Shown piece by piece: positions 11,184 through 22,199 of a DNA stretch of 64,000 nucleotides. Position 1 is the first letter of the stretch, and each line of letters begins with the position of its first letter. The position numbers were made by a program, and so were the translations under genes. The DNA is from Sympetrum striolatum (Eukaryota; Arthropoda; Insecta; Odonata; Libellulidae). The stretch lies in NCBI GenBank assembly GCA_947579665.1, contig OX388346.1, positions 91,886,615 to 91,950,614 on the forward strand, written 5' to 3'. The notes beneath the pieces were generated by a model, which ran no database searches, was not told the DNA's origin, and saw only the letters and a list, made by a program, of their open reading frames with translations.

Positions 11184-11659
11184 TACTAATTCACAGGCTA
11201 AACCACAAGCGTCATTGTCTTGAATTTTTTACGACATATTGGCCATAACGTGTAACCGCCAGAAAAATTGCGATTTAGAACCTCAGTGTCATAGGTTCGA
11301 TTCCAGAGGGCCCCAAAGTCCCGAATTTTCCCGTTTAAATGCATTGCTTTGATTTCCCGGAATTTTTAAAAAATACTTCCCGGATAGATAGAGAATCAAA
11401 ACTCTAGGAGCCTTTATATATGGTTGTCATCTATCGAAAACATAAATGACTTTTACGGAAAATATCCTGGGTTCGATGCTAGGACGATACAAATATCTGT
11501 CCTCAACTATTTTCTTTCACTCAACTATTTTCTCCTGAAGATCTACTGTTGGACGATAATGTGTCCATCGAGATATTGGATCCATTTTGCTCGAAATTAC
11601 TCTCCAAAGAGTTCGTGTGATAATGTATTTTGGAGCATTACCTGTGTTTGACCACGTAG

Positions 11660-11960
11660 TCTCCTCGTTGCTCTTGAATTTGTCGAGGTCGTCCTTTACT
11701 TTCTTTTTCGGACACCGGAAGGACCTCCGAAGGGAAGTTCGTGTCGGCCTTCCCCGGGTATCGAAGGGAGTGCCACCGAGGAGGCGTGTCCTCGTTTCAT
11801 TTGCATCGATTGGCCGATGTCGGGAAACCCGTTGTCTCCTCGTTTTATCGTTCGGGGGAAAGCATACTCGGAAAGTCCCATGAGAGAGGGATCGCGAGAG
11901 AGGAGGATGAAATTCGTCAGACGATGAACGTGTGTTCCTCGAAGATTGCGATTTTCTCCT
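11660..11960. other. CpG-rich, GC-richer island of unknown role
   Basis: This stretch is much richer in CG dinucleotides than its surroundings and is open in several frames on both strands, none with recognisable similarity. It contains an ATTTGCAT octamer (about 11800). It may be a conserved regulatory element or a fragment of an unrecognised exon; I cannot decide. Confidence 0.3.
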
Positions 11961-12088
11961 TCGCTGTCGCTGGTTGCGAGATATAAAAAATAAGGAAGTT
12001 AGCGGGGGCTTTCCCTCGTGCGAAAAAGAATTGTTGAAATATTTAAATTTTCACACTATCTAAACAAAATTCTATCCGTATATTATAT

Positions 12089-12125
12089 TCTCGCCTTTAA
12101 TAAAGACCTTAATAATAATAATATT
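12089..12125 (+). mobile_element. 3' tail fragment of the (TAA)n retroelement family
   Basis: TCTCGCCTTTAATAAAGACC followed by TTAATAATAATAATATT matches the tail found at 43900, 46250, 59400 and 62440. AATAAAG is the likely polyadenylation signal, followed by the (TAA)n tail. Confidence 0.65.
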
Positions 12126-12140
12126 AGGATATATTTTATT

Positions 12141-12187
12141 CTCCGACCATGTTTCAACGCTTTATATCATCATCAGGCAAAGAGTAG
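12141..12187 (-). ncRNA. degenerate hammerhead ribozyme motif, Penelope type
   Basis: The - strand reads TTTGC-CTGATGA (12176-12170), a 14-nt helix II segment, GAAA (12055 series position 12055 is not meant; the word is at 12055+97, i.e. 12152-12155), then CATGGTC (GTC at 12045+2, i.e. 12045 is not meant; 12145-12147). In short: CTGATGA at 12170-12176, GAAA at 12152-12155 and GTC at 12145-12147, all on the - strand, in the correct order for a type I hammerhead. Helix II can form only about three pairs, two of them wobbles, so activity is unlikely. The layout matches the better copies at 18776-18955 and 36618-36659. Confidence 0.5.
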
Positions 12188-12189
12188 TG

Positions 12190-13200
12190 AATCTTTTCGC
12201 ATATATAGCCCAAAAAAGTGAAGAAAATGAATTGACCCTTTCTAGTCACAAAGGCCATCGGTATTATAAAGGGAATATATCCTCATTAACAATTTTCACT
12301 TTTTCTATGCCCCGTATGTATATCAAACTACCTCTTCGAGACTTAGCAAGGACTTCGCTCAGAGAAGCTTCAATGCTTCAAAGAATTACATGGGGATTAT
12401 AACAACCATTAATATCTATTAGGAATAATTTCAAGAAACCTCTATTCCGCCGGGAGACTGCAGGCTTCCATGGTACTTTATATTGAATAACTCATGATTT
12501 TCGTTAAAATAAGATAAATCTCAGAAAAAATTTCATTTAATTCATAGTTAATTAATATATATTTTTGTAGATAAATAAGGTTTTAATTCGTCATCATGTT
12601 GAATTGCATTCAACTTGTTACTCAGTGGTTGTAGACTACGTAACCCAGGTTTCTGTTAAACACATAGATTATTTGAGGGTTCAGTGAGAAACGTCTTCAG
12701 AATAACATACAATAATAAATTAAAGTATCTTCCTAATTCTAATCATTAAGAAGAGCAATGGCAAAACGGAATGAAAACACATACTGATGGAGCCTTCCAT
12801 CTGAATAACCTTCAACTTCATGCCTTTCGAATGCACTTCTCAGACACATTGGCAAATCTCGTGAATATGTGGATTTGCATAAATATGCGATCGGAATGTT
12901 CAGACCGAAGCAGCGAGAAAGGGGGTGGAGCTGACTGATGCTGCAGGAAAGTCGGAAATCGAATGTAGGTGATACAGTTTCGATTCCAGAAAACTTGAAA
13001 GCTTTTCTGAAGGAATTGGCAAGTTTTCAAATCTTCTTGTCGGTACTTCCACGTGCGAGTGAAATTCTATTTGCTTCGAATTCAGTATTCTGTATAACAT
13101 ACATTTTATTTTGTCACCCTAAGTACAAAACGGAATCATCAAAATCATGCGTATTTACTAATTTACTCTAACTTGTTTTAAGTAAAGGGAGAATTACTTT
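12190..13200. other. non-coding stretch
   Basis: The first part may be the remainder of the Penelope-like terminal repeat to which the hammerhead motif belongs (inference from position only). Otherwise nothing is recognised. An ATTTGCAT octamer occurs near 12872. Confidence 0.35.
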
Positions 13201-13261
13201 TTCTTCTTAAGGAAAGGACAAATTGCACATAAAGGCGTGCACCCAGGAAAAATGCAAAGAA

Positions 13262-13372
13262 AAAACGGACTTGAAACTGACTGACTGTGTCTGACTGACG
13301 GAATCGAACCCGGGATCTTTCTGGGAGGCTGCCTTAACCACTAGGCTACCGAGACAGAACATTAAAACAAGC
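13262..13372 (-). mobile_element. tRNA-derived SINE copy
   Basis: The - strand carries an A-box-like GGTAGCCTAGTGGTTAAGGC (about 13347-13328) and a B box GGGTTCGATTCC about 25 bp further on. A short GACT-rich segment and an unrelated body follow. The T stem does not close, and the anticodon region is not tRNA-like, so it is a SINE head rather than a gene. Confidence 0.7.
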
Positions 13373-13379
13373 CGTTTTG

Positions 13380-14880
13380 AAAACTTTGTGTGCAAGGGCA
13401 AAGGCAAGGGTTTTGCTTCTTATTTCAGATTCATCCATCCTTAAATGGAACTACAGATAAAACATGGCCTATTAGTTCTACTAATTAGCTGAGAAATGAA
13501 AGAATATTTATCTTTCGATTCAAAGTAATCAGAAGTCATGTTCGCAAACGATTGCAATGTAATTAGCGATACGTGTATTAAAGATAATGAAGGTAGTTGA
13601 GTAATAACAGTTTTCAGCATAAATAATATCCTAGATGACAGTTTGAACGAATATTTAATTGCTACAGAACGGAAGGTTATATTTTTCTGTAGTTAAAAAT
13701 ATCGCCAAAAAAGCCAAAAACAATGAACTTTACAAATATCGGTCAAAATAACTAGAATGCTGGTTAATGTATGCGGAAAACGACCGGTTCGCCTATAACG
13801 GGAATTAACTTTTAAAATACTGAAAACCGTAATAATTTATGTCTTCTGACTTTCGCACGCTTCCGAACTTACTTACGCACTTTAGCTAATGACCACGATA
13901 ATGCTGGGATATTCTGAATAGTGATGGAATCAATTTAGTTTTTAATTGTTGTAAAATGTTTGCTTACATTCACATTTACTCATATGGGTTAATGATTTAA
14001 CTGTAAAGGAAGATCTCCGTGTAGGTCATGTTTTAAAATACCAAAAGAGCAAAATGGACATAGACATTTAGCATAAATACACTTTTATATTCCCTTACGT
14101 CCAGAAAGTAATATATCCTATTCTCACTTTCAGTACCTACGAATTTAATTTATTTTTATCAATCAATCTTTATATCTTGTGTTTAACTTTCCAGAATTCG
14201 GGAAAAACATCGAAAACGAATTTAAAGGAAGTTAAGATCTTATTTTGTATTATCTGATATGTATTCCGTCCTTGGTTATTTAAATTACCTCAAGTTATTC
14301 CGAGAGTGGCTAATTTCATCAATCCACTCTAAGCAGAGGCGTCGTATTTCTATTCTCATTATGGGATAATCATACCATCAGTCGTATCGTAATCGCATAT
14401 CCTGAATTGATGATGCGCATTGTATTTATCTGCCTTTATGATCTTGCTAATTACATTTCATATCCGTGAGTCAGCTTTGGAGGGGCTGTGGGAAGCATTA
14501 CTTTTTATGCCACCGATGGAATGTTAGTACAGTTATCGCACTCAGATGTTTCCTTTTGATAAGCTCTGAATTCGGCTCCCACCTGTTTGATTCGCGAAGC
14601 TATAAATTCGATTAGCATTCGGCTCATCAACGCGGAAGTTTTTTATTTGGAAGATGCAAATTAATTTACGTCCGGGCAGAGTGCGTTGACATTACGATCA
14701 AACGATTTTAATGAAAGCGTTTTAAGTCGACGTTTAGATACCGTATCGCCAAAAACGTAGATAGGTAATTAGAAAACTGACAAGATATATGTAAGAAAGA
14801 AATTCATGATGAAATTTTACTTAGCACGAGGAAGCGTGCGCTTTAAACCCAGTGTTGAACAAGGAGTGAAAAATTGTGAC
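13380..14880. other. AT-rich non-coding stretch
   Basis: No gene is recognised. A CGACCGGTTCG word at about 13785 resembles part of the hammerhead motif but lacks the rest. Confidence 0.35.
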
Positions 14881-14912
14881 ATGACTGGGACTCGAACCCA
14901 GGTCCCCCACTT
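14881..14912 (-). repeat. tRNA-like B-box relic
   Basis: The - strand has CCTGGGTTCGAGTCCCAG, a perfect B box inside a closed T stem (CTGGG/CCCAG). No A box is visible upstream, so only the 3' half of a tRNA or SINE head remains. Confidence 0.5.
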
Positions 14913-14929
14913 TATAATTTCTTTTTGAT

Positions 14930-16850
14930 GGACATAACCTTGAACTTATGATGAAATGTCTCTTTGATCGTATTCATCACAATTTACAGTTACGATATAT
15001 ATTAAGTCCTATCCATCGCTTTACCTCCGTCAGTTGAATTGTCACAGAGGGTCTTTTATGCTATTATTAGGAAAGAACTCGTGATTATATAGGTAATATT
15101 CCTCCTCATTCATCGCTGTTTCCAGACTCGTTCATCCGATAATTACCAAATTTTCAGCTATAAATATTGATCATAGTTTTTCCTTTTAATATTTCTGTTT
15201 TCTCAAGTAGTTCTGATTGGGGAAAAAGTTTTGGGGAAGTTAATTCATCTATCACATCCTTGGTATCTTCTGCGTAAAAGATAAGTAAAAGTATACTCGA
15301 GTAACGTGAATTCTCACATTAAACACTAGCAATTTGTCAGTCTGCTTTTCTGCCATGTTTTTGCCATTTTCGGCAAAGAATTAGAACAGTTCGAGGCAAA
15401 TGAGAAGGCAACTCGTGATTTTTGGCGCTTCGTTTCAGACGGGAACTGCGATTCAAAAAACATTTCCAAAAGCAGAGTGATGTTCTTACTGTATGACCTT
15501 TGCTTGAATTCTTCTTTTAGCGCATAAAGGTCTTCTTCGTGATGGGGTGCAAACATGCTCCAAACTTAGCCATGTCAAATATCGTCTGCTCAATCAGGTA
15601 GCCATTATTCTTCGTTTCTTTTTCATTGATCGGTTTTATAATTTTTTATCTACAATGTGTTTCATCTAAAAATTCAAATCACTATTTCCATAAGACATCC
15701 CTTGTTTCCTCAAAATACTAATGAGCTGAAGTTTTGAAGGCACTTTGCGATTCTATCGGAATAAAACTTTTCTTGATATTGTGTTCGTGAAATTTCGCTT
15801 AAACGTAAAATTATTTCTTTTATAAAATGTGTGAAGCGTCATAATAAAAAAATTTCCGTATAATCCGGTATAAAATTTGACGCAATATGTTCCCAGCCTT
15901 GATTTTTAACCTAAGACGTCCTTAAACTGGAATACGAAGTACAGGTGTTGAGTTGGTCTGTTGAGTATAATAATTTATAGCATCGCAAAAATGGGAAATT
16001 TGCAGAGAATGGAAATATATATTTTAAGAAAATAACTAATATTTTTCATTCATTAGATTTGTATGGAAATATAATTACTTTAAATTAATCGAATCTATCT
16101 ATTATATGTTATTTTTAAAATTTGACTAGTTTTTGCCCTGCATCACCATAGTTTGAGTCCTGATTTTTTTTTATCTCGGTATTCCATAGTTTTTCAACTA
16201 TCATGGACGGAATATGTGATATACTAATTTAGGCATCTTTTATTTAAATTTCCAATTAATGTATTGAAGGGGATAAAAATAAAAAAATTGTAGATTCTTT
16301 TGTGATTTTCCAAATCGCTTTAGTATTCGTGACAAAATTCCGTTTAAGTCTAAATATTCATGCTCTGAGTGCAATGAAAACGTTTTCAGTGTTAGCTCAA
16401 TCCAGTCTTAGGCACGGACGTCGTGGAAGTAGGCGGAAGTGGAATATTTGCATAATGGAAGCGGTCGACTCTTCTATTCTCAACTGAGAACACAAAAAAG
16501 TGCAAATGCGTCAACCATCTTCCACAAGGCGGACTGTCCGATTTGAAACCGCATGCAAATTCATCTGAACGTAACAGCCGAGTAGTTCGGCATCCCATTT
16601 ATGGACAAGAAAAACTAAGAAAGATATGCGATGGTGAATAAGTGTGAAATCGCACAACTCATGTTTTCCTTGTTTGTTGCTCAACATTTCGATCCGTGAC
16701 GCTGAATATGCGAATATCTTCTGTTTCTTTGGACGGTGGTGTCATTTTGGGATTGAACTTGATGGTCCGACACTGCCTGTGTTTGGAATGAACAGTAATT
16801 GAATAAATTGGCTCGAGTTAAGTTGGAGAAATAGATAGATATACTCCATA
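14930..16850. other. non-coding stretch with a GC-richer patch
   Basis: Mostly AT-rich. A GC-richer patch at about 16400-16770 holds two ATGCAAAT octamers in opposite orientation (about 16447 and 16553). No gene is recognised. Confidence 0.35.
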
Positions 16851-16915
16851 TTTATTTATTTATTCAACGGGATGTACCCTTTTTGTTACAAAATATGTCA
16901 CAGCACCAATATCAC
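16850..16915 (-). mobile_element. 3' end of a retroelement with (TAAA)n tail
   Basis: On the - strand a unique segment (GGGTACATCCCGTTG) leads into AATAAATAAATAAATA, a polyadenylation-like signal and simple tail typical of a non-LTR element or SINE 3' end. The AT-rich 400 bp to the right may be its body, but no coding trace is visible. Confidence 0.45.
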
Positions 16916-17299
16916 ATAGCAGAAATTAAAGGTATAAAATAGAATAAACAAAAGGATTTTATAAGTATAAAATATCACAAATATGGAAATTTATATCACA
17001 AATTATTCGGCTTTAAGCATAAATATCACTAACATCATTATAAACAATAAAACTTCCGTATAAGATGTTACAAATGATAAACATAAACAGCATTTGCGAA
17101 GAGAATAATTATTAAAAGCTTTTATGAAAAATAATAGACACAGAATGCCAAATAAATTTTAACATATATGATATAAAATATAAAAAAATACATATGAATG
17201 ATTCAATAACATATTTTATCTATTATTTACAGTGAGTGATGAATAATTCTTTTTAAAATTATGTTTAGTATTCAAAGAGGCTTAAACTTTTAATTATAT

Positions 17300-18775
17300 T
17301 GACGAGGTTAGGCTCATGTGGGCCTCTCTTCCAGTCATTCTTGTATATCGTTACATAAATGACAAAGATTAGTTGAGAAACAAAAAGAAGTCCACTGAAA
17401 TCCATTGATATGGCTTAAAATGTTTCCTTATTGTGCCTACTGAGGTCAAACTTAGCCAAATAAAAGAGAGAGTTAAGGAGTCCCTTTGGTCGATACATCT
17501 ACGTGACGTTACATAAAATAATATTGCTGATTCAAAATACTTAATAAGTTATACTTATAATTTCTCATAATGATCAAAGAACTGATCTGGGTTTAGGAAA
17601 ATCTGAGGGTAATCTGAGTGGATTTAATCTTTAATATTCCTCAGTATATTATAAAATTAATCATTAATATTATTAATTAATGAAATGAATATGGGAGAAG
17701 ATAGAAAAGTAAACCAAAAGACGTGAAATATGCATGGATCACTCGCAAAAGATAGTGCAACAATATGTTCGCAGTGTACGAATATTATAAAATTACAAGG
17801 ATACAAATTGATCTGAACTTACGTAAGATAAAAGTGTGGGAAGATCAATGAAACAGGTCGTGTGGGCTAAACCGAAAAAGGATACGAGGAAAGCGAAGTC
17901 TTAGTTTATGACGTTTGCATTTCTTTTTATTTTTATTGCTTCCGGAAGTCATAAATTTATTTCTCAACTTTATGGACGAAAATCTAATGGAAGTTTTCAC
18001 TTTTCTGCACCAGCGACTTGCATCGGATCTGAGAAGCAGGTGTCCGAGGCGGTGACGTGTCAGAAATGTGACTTCACCGCTTCATTTACTCTCGCTTCCT
18101 AAATGGAATTCCCCGCGGTGGCACCCTCGATTCTCTCAGAAGAAGAAAAGATGAAAGTGTCGTAAATTTTGGCATTTCCTCTTGGTGGGAAAATTTCGCG
18201 ACTGCACTCGGATTCTCAGCGCGATCCTAGTCAGCATTCCTCAGGGGTAAGAATGAAGAGATCAAATATCTGATGTTATCATTTGCGTTCGTGCCAACTT
18301 TCGAATTCATCAAAATGCTATAACCACGAGAAGTAGATCTGGCATGAAGACGACGAGGAACCGGATTTAATTAGGAGCGATCTTACGTTCTACATCTCAC
18401 ATTTCTGTAAAGTGGACGCTGTAGTGACTACGTCTAAGTGACCTTTTTGGCGTAAGTTCTTCTTAACCGTGGATACGCTAGAGACAGGATGATTGATGTG
18501 GAAAATAAATTAACTGCAATTATAAATAAATGCTTCTTATCATCAGCTCGAAGACGATGAACTTGTCAGCATGTCAAGTGCGTTCGATGTATCGCGACTG
18601 GTCATTGAAATTATTCTAAACTGCCGAACTATTTTGGTTCCTTCGAAAATGCAGTTTAAAATACTTGCGATCAGAATGAATTTGATAACTAAATTATACA
18701 AATAAATTTGATAAAATTAACGACACGGAATCAGGCGTAGCTTTGTGGTAGTTATTAATAATATTAAAACCCGCA
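17300..18775. other. non-coding stretch
   Basis: Nothing is recognised except a modestly CpG-rich patch at about 18000-18240 of unknown role. Confidence 0.35.
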
Positions 18776-18808
18776 TTGAGGAAACTTTTACTAAACCACA
18801 GAAAAGGT

Positions 18809-18852
18809 ACAGAAACGACCATGGTTTCGCAGCATGGCTACATCATCAGGTG
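18809..18852 (-). ncRNA. hammerhead ribozyme motif, left arm
   Basis: Mirror of the right-arm motif on the - strand: CTGATGA at 18843-18849, helix II GTAGC-CAT-GCTGC with one G-T wobble (the only arm difference), GAAA at 18825-18828, GTC at 18817-18819, predicted cleavage between 18817 and 18816. The single arm difference keeps helix II paired. Confidence 0.62.
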
Positions 18853-18878
18853 ATGATGACCAGCCATGATGATGACCA

Positions 18879-18922
18879 CACCTGATGATGCAGCCATGCT
18901 GCGAAACCATGGTCGTTTCTGT
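18879..18922 (+). ncRNA. hammerhead ribozyme motif, right arm
   Basis: In order: CTGATGA at 18882-18888, one extra T, helix II GCAGC-CAT-GCTGC at 18890-18902 (perfect), GAAA at 18903-18906, short helix III ACC-AT-GGT, and GTC at 18912-18914 with predicted cleavage after 18914. The short helix III and the T before helix II are shared with the copy at 36618-36659. Helix I is weak (C-G, A-T, then mismatch). Penelope-like elements of animals are known to carry such minimal hammerheads. Confidence 0.65.
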
Positions 18923-18959
18923 ACCTTTTCTGTGGTTTAGTAAAAGTTTCCTCAATTTG

Positions 18960-21900
18960 TAATTTGATATATATAAAATTAATTAGTCTATTCAACGAAT
19001 GTTATTTCGTCAGTGATTTTTTCCTGAAAGAGTCAGTAATTGTTGCGATAATGATCAATTGCAGTTCAGCGGTATTGCTACAGAGGTTGTTATATGTCTG
19101 CCACCCCTGGTGCAACGTTATCTATCTAGCCTTGGATTCATTTAGAATCATTCTAGGTTGAAGGGTGCTACGGTTTCATGCCATTTCTTTACGAACACTA
19201 GCGTCATCTCTCGTTAAAATTATATCCCTCATTAAAATGGAGCAGAAATGTATTCAGTTCATGAGCCAGACTCCATTTAAGTATGCAGTATGGTTAAAGT
19301 CACCGCCATAAAATGATCGGAACGCTTGCAATTTTCATAAGCGTCGTGTGTAGATCATATCTTAGCTTCAACTGATATTTATGGAGCTGAAATCCATTGG
19401 TAGACAACAGTATCCTTTGTTTGTTAGGAATAAGCCACGAGGGTGTGGCCCAAGGTAAGCAAGCACTCTTTTCAATTACGGAGGAGTTTGTTCACCGCAT
19501 TGTTCTTTGATCCGAAATCGCTCTTTGTCTGAAATACATTTGCATGTTTTGGGCCTCGTTCGATTGCGGGCCCAATTTTAAGGGCCGTCTCCCCCAGATG
19601 AAGGGTTTGAATCCGATCCCTGACGGGGAAGCTCATCTAATAGCTTCTAAGATATGTTATTCCTCTGAGACGAATGAATGTTAGAAAAATTCTCCCCCAC
19701 GTAACGAATAATGTGAGGATTTCAAAGGCGTTGAGAGTAAATGCTATCTGGAAGCCAGTTGAGCTATAATGTGAGAACAGTAAATAATTCAAGTAAGTTA
19801 AAGGAAAGTTAGCGCGCATTTTGAACTCATGCAATTTTTATTACATGGAAAAGTAAAGCCAAGCTTATGCATATATTAATAACATTTATGTAGCTTTTAT
19901 GTATGTAAACACTTATATTGAAAAATGTACATTTAATACTTATGGATGGTATTTGTTTATAGTATGTATGATTATATTAACACCTCTTATGAATATAGCA
20001 GAACACTTTTTACTTACTTATTAGTTATTATACATTTACATGTTATTGACGGAGGTTTTTGTAATTCCGTTTTTTATTGCGAGATATTGAATTCCAATGC
20101 AATTTGATGATCTACACAATTATTGATTTTATTTATTTATTAGAATTTCCACCGCAGTTAAACACAAGTCTGGTGGTAGCGTAGCGTATAATCTTCAATT
20201 CCATGTCCAGCAAAACTATTTCCATGCGTTAAAACCCGGAATTTTCCTGAGAGCTAATTGATTTTTACCAGTTTGCTCACTGTATGCTCTGGACCGTTAT
20301 TTATCAGCTCCGCAAACTCAGTGAATGGCCAATGTTGAGTTAAGACCCGTTTCCACGTCCCACGAGCAAATGCATATACGTTTTAATTTAGTTTTAATCA
20401 ATCATACGGGCATCTTATTTGTACTTTTATTGATCATGATGGCATTTATATAAAGTGATTATCCATTTCCATAAAAAGTAAATGTACAAAATGCACATTC
20501 GTAAAAAATATATATGTTGATAATTTTCAGTCCAGAATAATGAAGATTACATCGGCATAAGATTGAATTATTAATTCCCTGAAATCTGAGGTGGATTCGG
20601 AGGAATTATCACGAGGGACAATGGCGTGGAGGGAGGCTAAACCCGGAAAGAAGTGAGTGCAGGGCCGTCGCGTAGGTGAGCGGTTTAAATATAGGTATGA
20701 CGCCTTGGCAACGGCCTCCCGCCCCGATTCAGCTCGAACAAGTCTTTTTAACAAGACGTATATTGCTCGAGTAAATACTTTTTCCTCCTCTCCGCTTTGA
20801 AATTCCCCTGGAAGCACCCAAAAGAAAGAGAGGCGTTGGAGAGCGGATTCCTCGAAATCGGCGTGATTTTATTTAAATCCAGTCGGCCATTTTGTAGGAG
20901 GCGGAAGGCCACGAGCGCGTTGACTTTAGGGCAACGCATCTCCGTGCAGACGTGGAATCCTCAGGGAGCGTATATGGGCAAAGACCTTAAATCAGGGGCG
21001 TGGTCACATGCCCTTCTTCAGGACGGAGATGAAGCCAAATTTGCGAATTATATTTCGTCCAAATTTTCTCTTTGCTGTCCCGAAAAGACGATTCCAGTTG
21101 ATCATTTTAAAAATAAGACGTAACGGACCTTGTAAAATGTATTCGGAGGATCATTGGAGTGAACGTATCCCATGAGGATAAAAAAATCACAATATGCGGG
21201 AAGTTTAAAGGTCCATCCCATTTCAAATGTTGAAGAGGAAATGAAGATGGAGGGAAAAAACGCTCGAGAGGTGAGAGGTGAACTTGTTTTTTCGAAACAG
21301 GTTAATCTAAGATTTTTATTTCACCCTAATAATTGCGAATAACCAAATAATAAGATTTAAACTCTACCCTATAAGTATTACTTAACTTACCTCGGGTTTG
21401 TGATTTGAGTGAACACATTAAATGAAATATTTGGAGGATTTTCAAGGCTGATTAGGAAGCGAATTATAGTGAAGCTGTGACTGTATAGAAAAGTGAACCA
21501 TCGTCTTCGTTTTGCTTTCCTTCAAGTTAATTCTTTTCTTTTAAGTAGTTCCTTTGATCGGGAATTACGGAATCTCCCTCCAATTTTCAATCGATTCGTC
21601 ATAAAAGTTTGTGATCAACTTCGAGGAATGAGGACCACACTGTTTGGGAAACTTCATGATATTTCTTATCATGAAATTTCATATTTCAAGAATAGAAAGA
21701 AATGACGTACTGAGGAAGGAATATGATGTGTTGAAAGGAGGATAGAATAGGGAGATGATAGGGGTGGAGGGATATATTTGAAGGAATGGAATTATGTTGG
21801 AGGTGAGGGTTGTTTGAAGAAAGGAGCTTAGGAAGAGATGGATGTTTGACGTTTGGGAAGACACTTTGGAAGAGACAGATTGTATTTTGGGGAAGAATAA

Positions 21901-22100
21901 AAGCCTTCCAATGAACTCTTGTTTCGACCCTTGTTTTTTTCCTTCCCTCAGACGCACGAATAGACGTTTTACTCTTCAAAAGAATTCATTGTTTTCACAT
22001 CTAATTTTAACTAATGACTAACCTCTTTTAGTGTTTAAAAAGGAGAGAATGTTGAAGCTCAGTTGGTGGAAAGGGAGTATTCTTATGAAGTCATGTTTCG
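18960..22100. other. non-coding stretch with a GC-richer block
   Basis: No gene is recognised. A (TAAA)n retroelement-like tail on the - strand is at about 20125-20150. A GC-richer block at about 20580-21010 is open in several frames without recognisable similarity and may be regulatory. Confidence 0.35.
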
Positions 22101-22134
22101 ATGGAAATTTATTGGTGAGAGGAAGGGATGCAGT

Positions 22135-22190
22135 CGACGTAACTGGGTCTCGAACCCGGATCTTTCTCTTTACGATCGGATGTATTATTA
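22135..22190 (-). repeat. tRNA-like SINE relic
   Basis: The - strand has a B box inside ATCCGGGTTCGAGACCCAG, preceded by AAAGAGAAAG; the GAAAGATC word upstream of the B box is shared with the SINE at 13262-13372. The A box is eroded (GATCTAATAATA). Confidence 0.5.
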
Positions 22191-22199
22191 GATCATGAA

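Larger units (their letters stand above)
9984..11510 (+). repeat. degenerate ~165-bp tandem array with B-box cores and a ~1.15-kb higher-order repeat
   Basis: Words close to GGTTCGATNCCAGAGG recur at 9995, 10151, 10327, 10496, 10661, 10819, 10967, 11150, 11294 and 11470, so spacings are about 145-185 bp. Each is followed by a purine-rich segment with AATTTTTTTGG and CTTCCCGG-like words and a GAAACTC-like word. A longer block of nearly identical sequence occurs at 9984 and again at 11139 (GCTTCTCCGGATTCATTCAT, then a GATA run, then GGCTAAACCACAAGCGTCATT), giving a higher-order period of about 1.15 kb, seven subunits. The core matches the pol III B box (GGTTCGANNCC). The overlapping frames on the - strand at 10069-10469 are shadows of the array. 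Confidence 0.8.
18776..18955. mobile_element. 180-bp palindrome with a hammerhead motif in each arm
   Basis: Arms 18776-18852 and 18879-18955 are 77 bp each and differ at one position; the 26-bp spacer is rich in ATGATG. Read from the centre outwards, each arm carries the ordered elements of a type I hammerhead ribozyme. The two motifs therefore point away from each other. No target duplication is obvious, so the palindrome may be a tail-to-tail fusion of two retroelement ends rather than a TIR element. Confidence 0.85.

Noticed and set aside
9984..11510. CRISPR-like regular repeat spacing
   Set aside because: Repeats are long, degenerate and in a eukaryotic genome; the structure is a tandem satellite.
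13780..13800. CGACCGGTTCG word resembling the ACCGGT helix III of the hammerhead
   Set aside because: One A of GAAA is missing and there is no CUGANGA nearby.
14881..14912. Functional tRNA gene suggested by a perfect B box
   Set aside because: No A box, acceptor stem or anticodon arm can be built around it.
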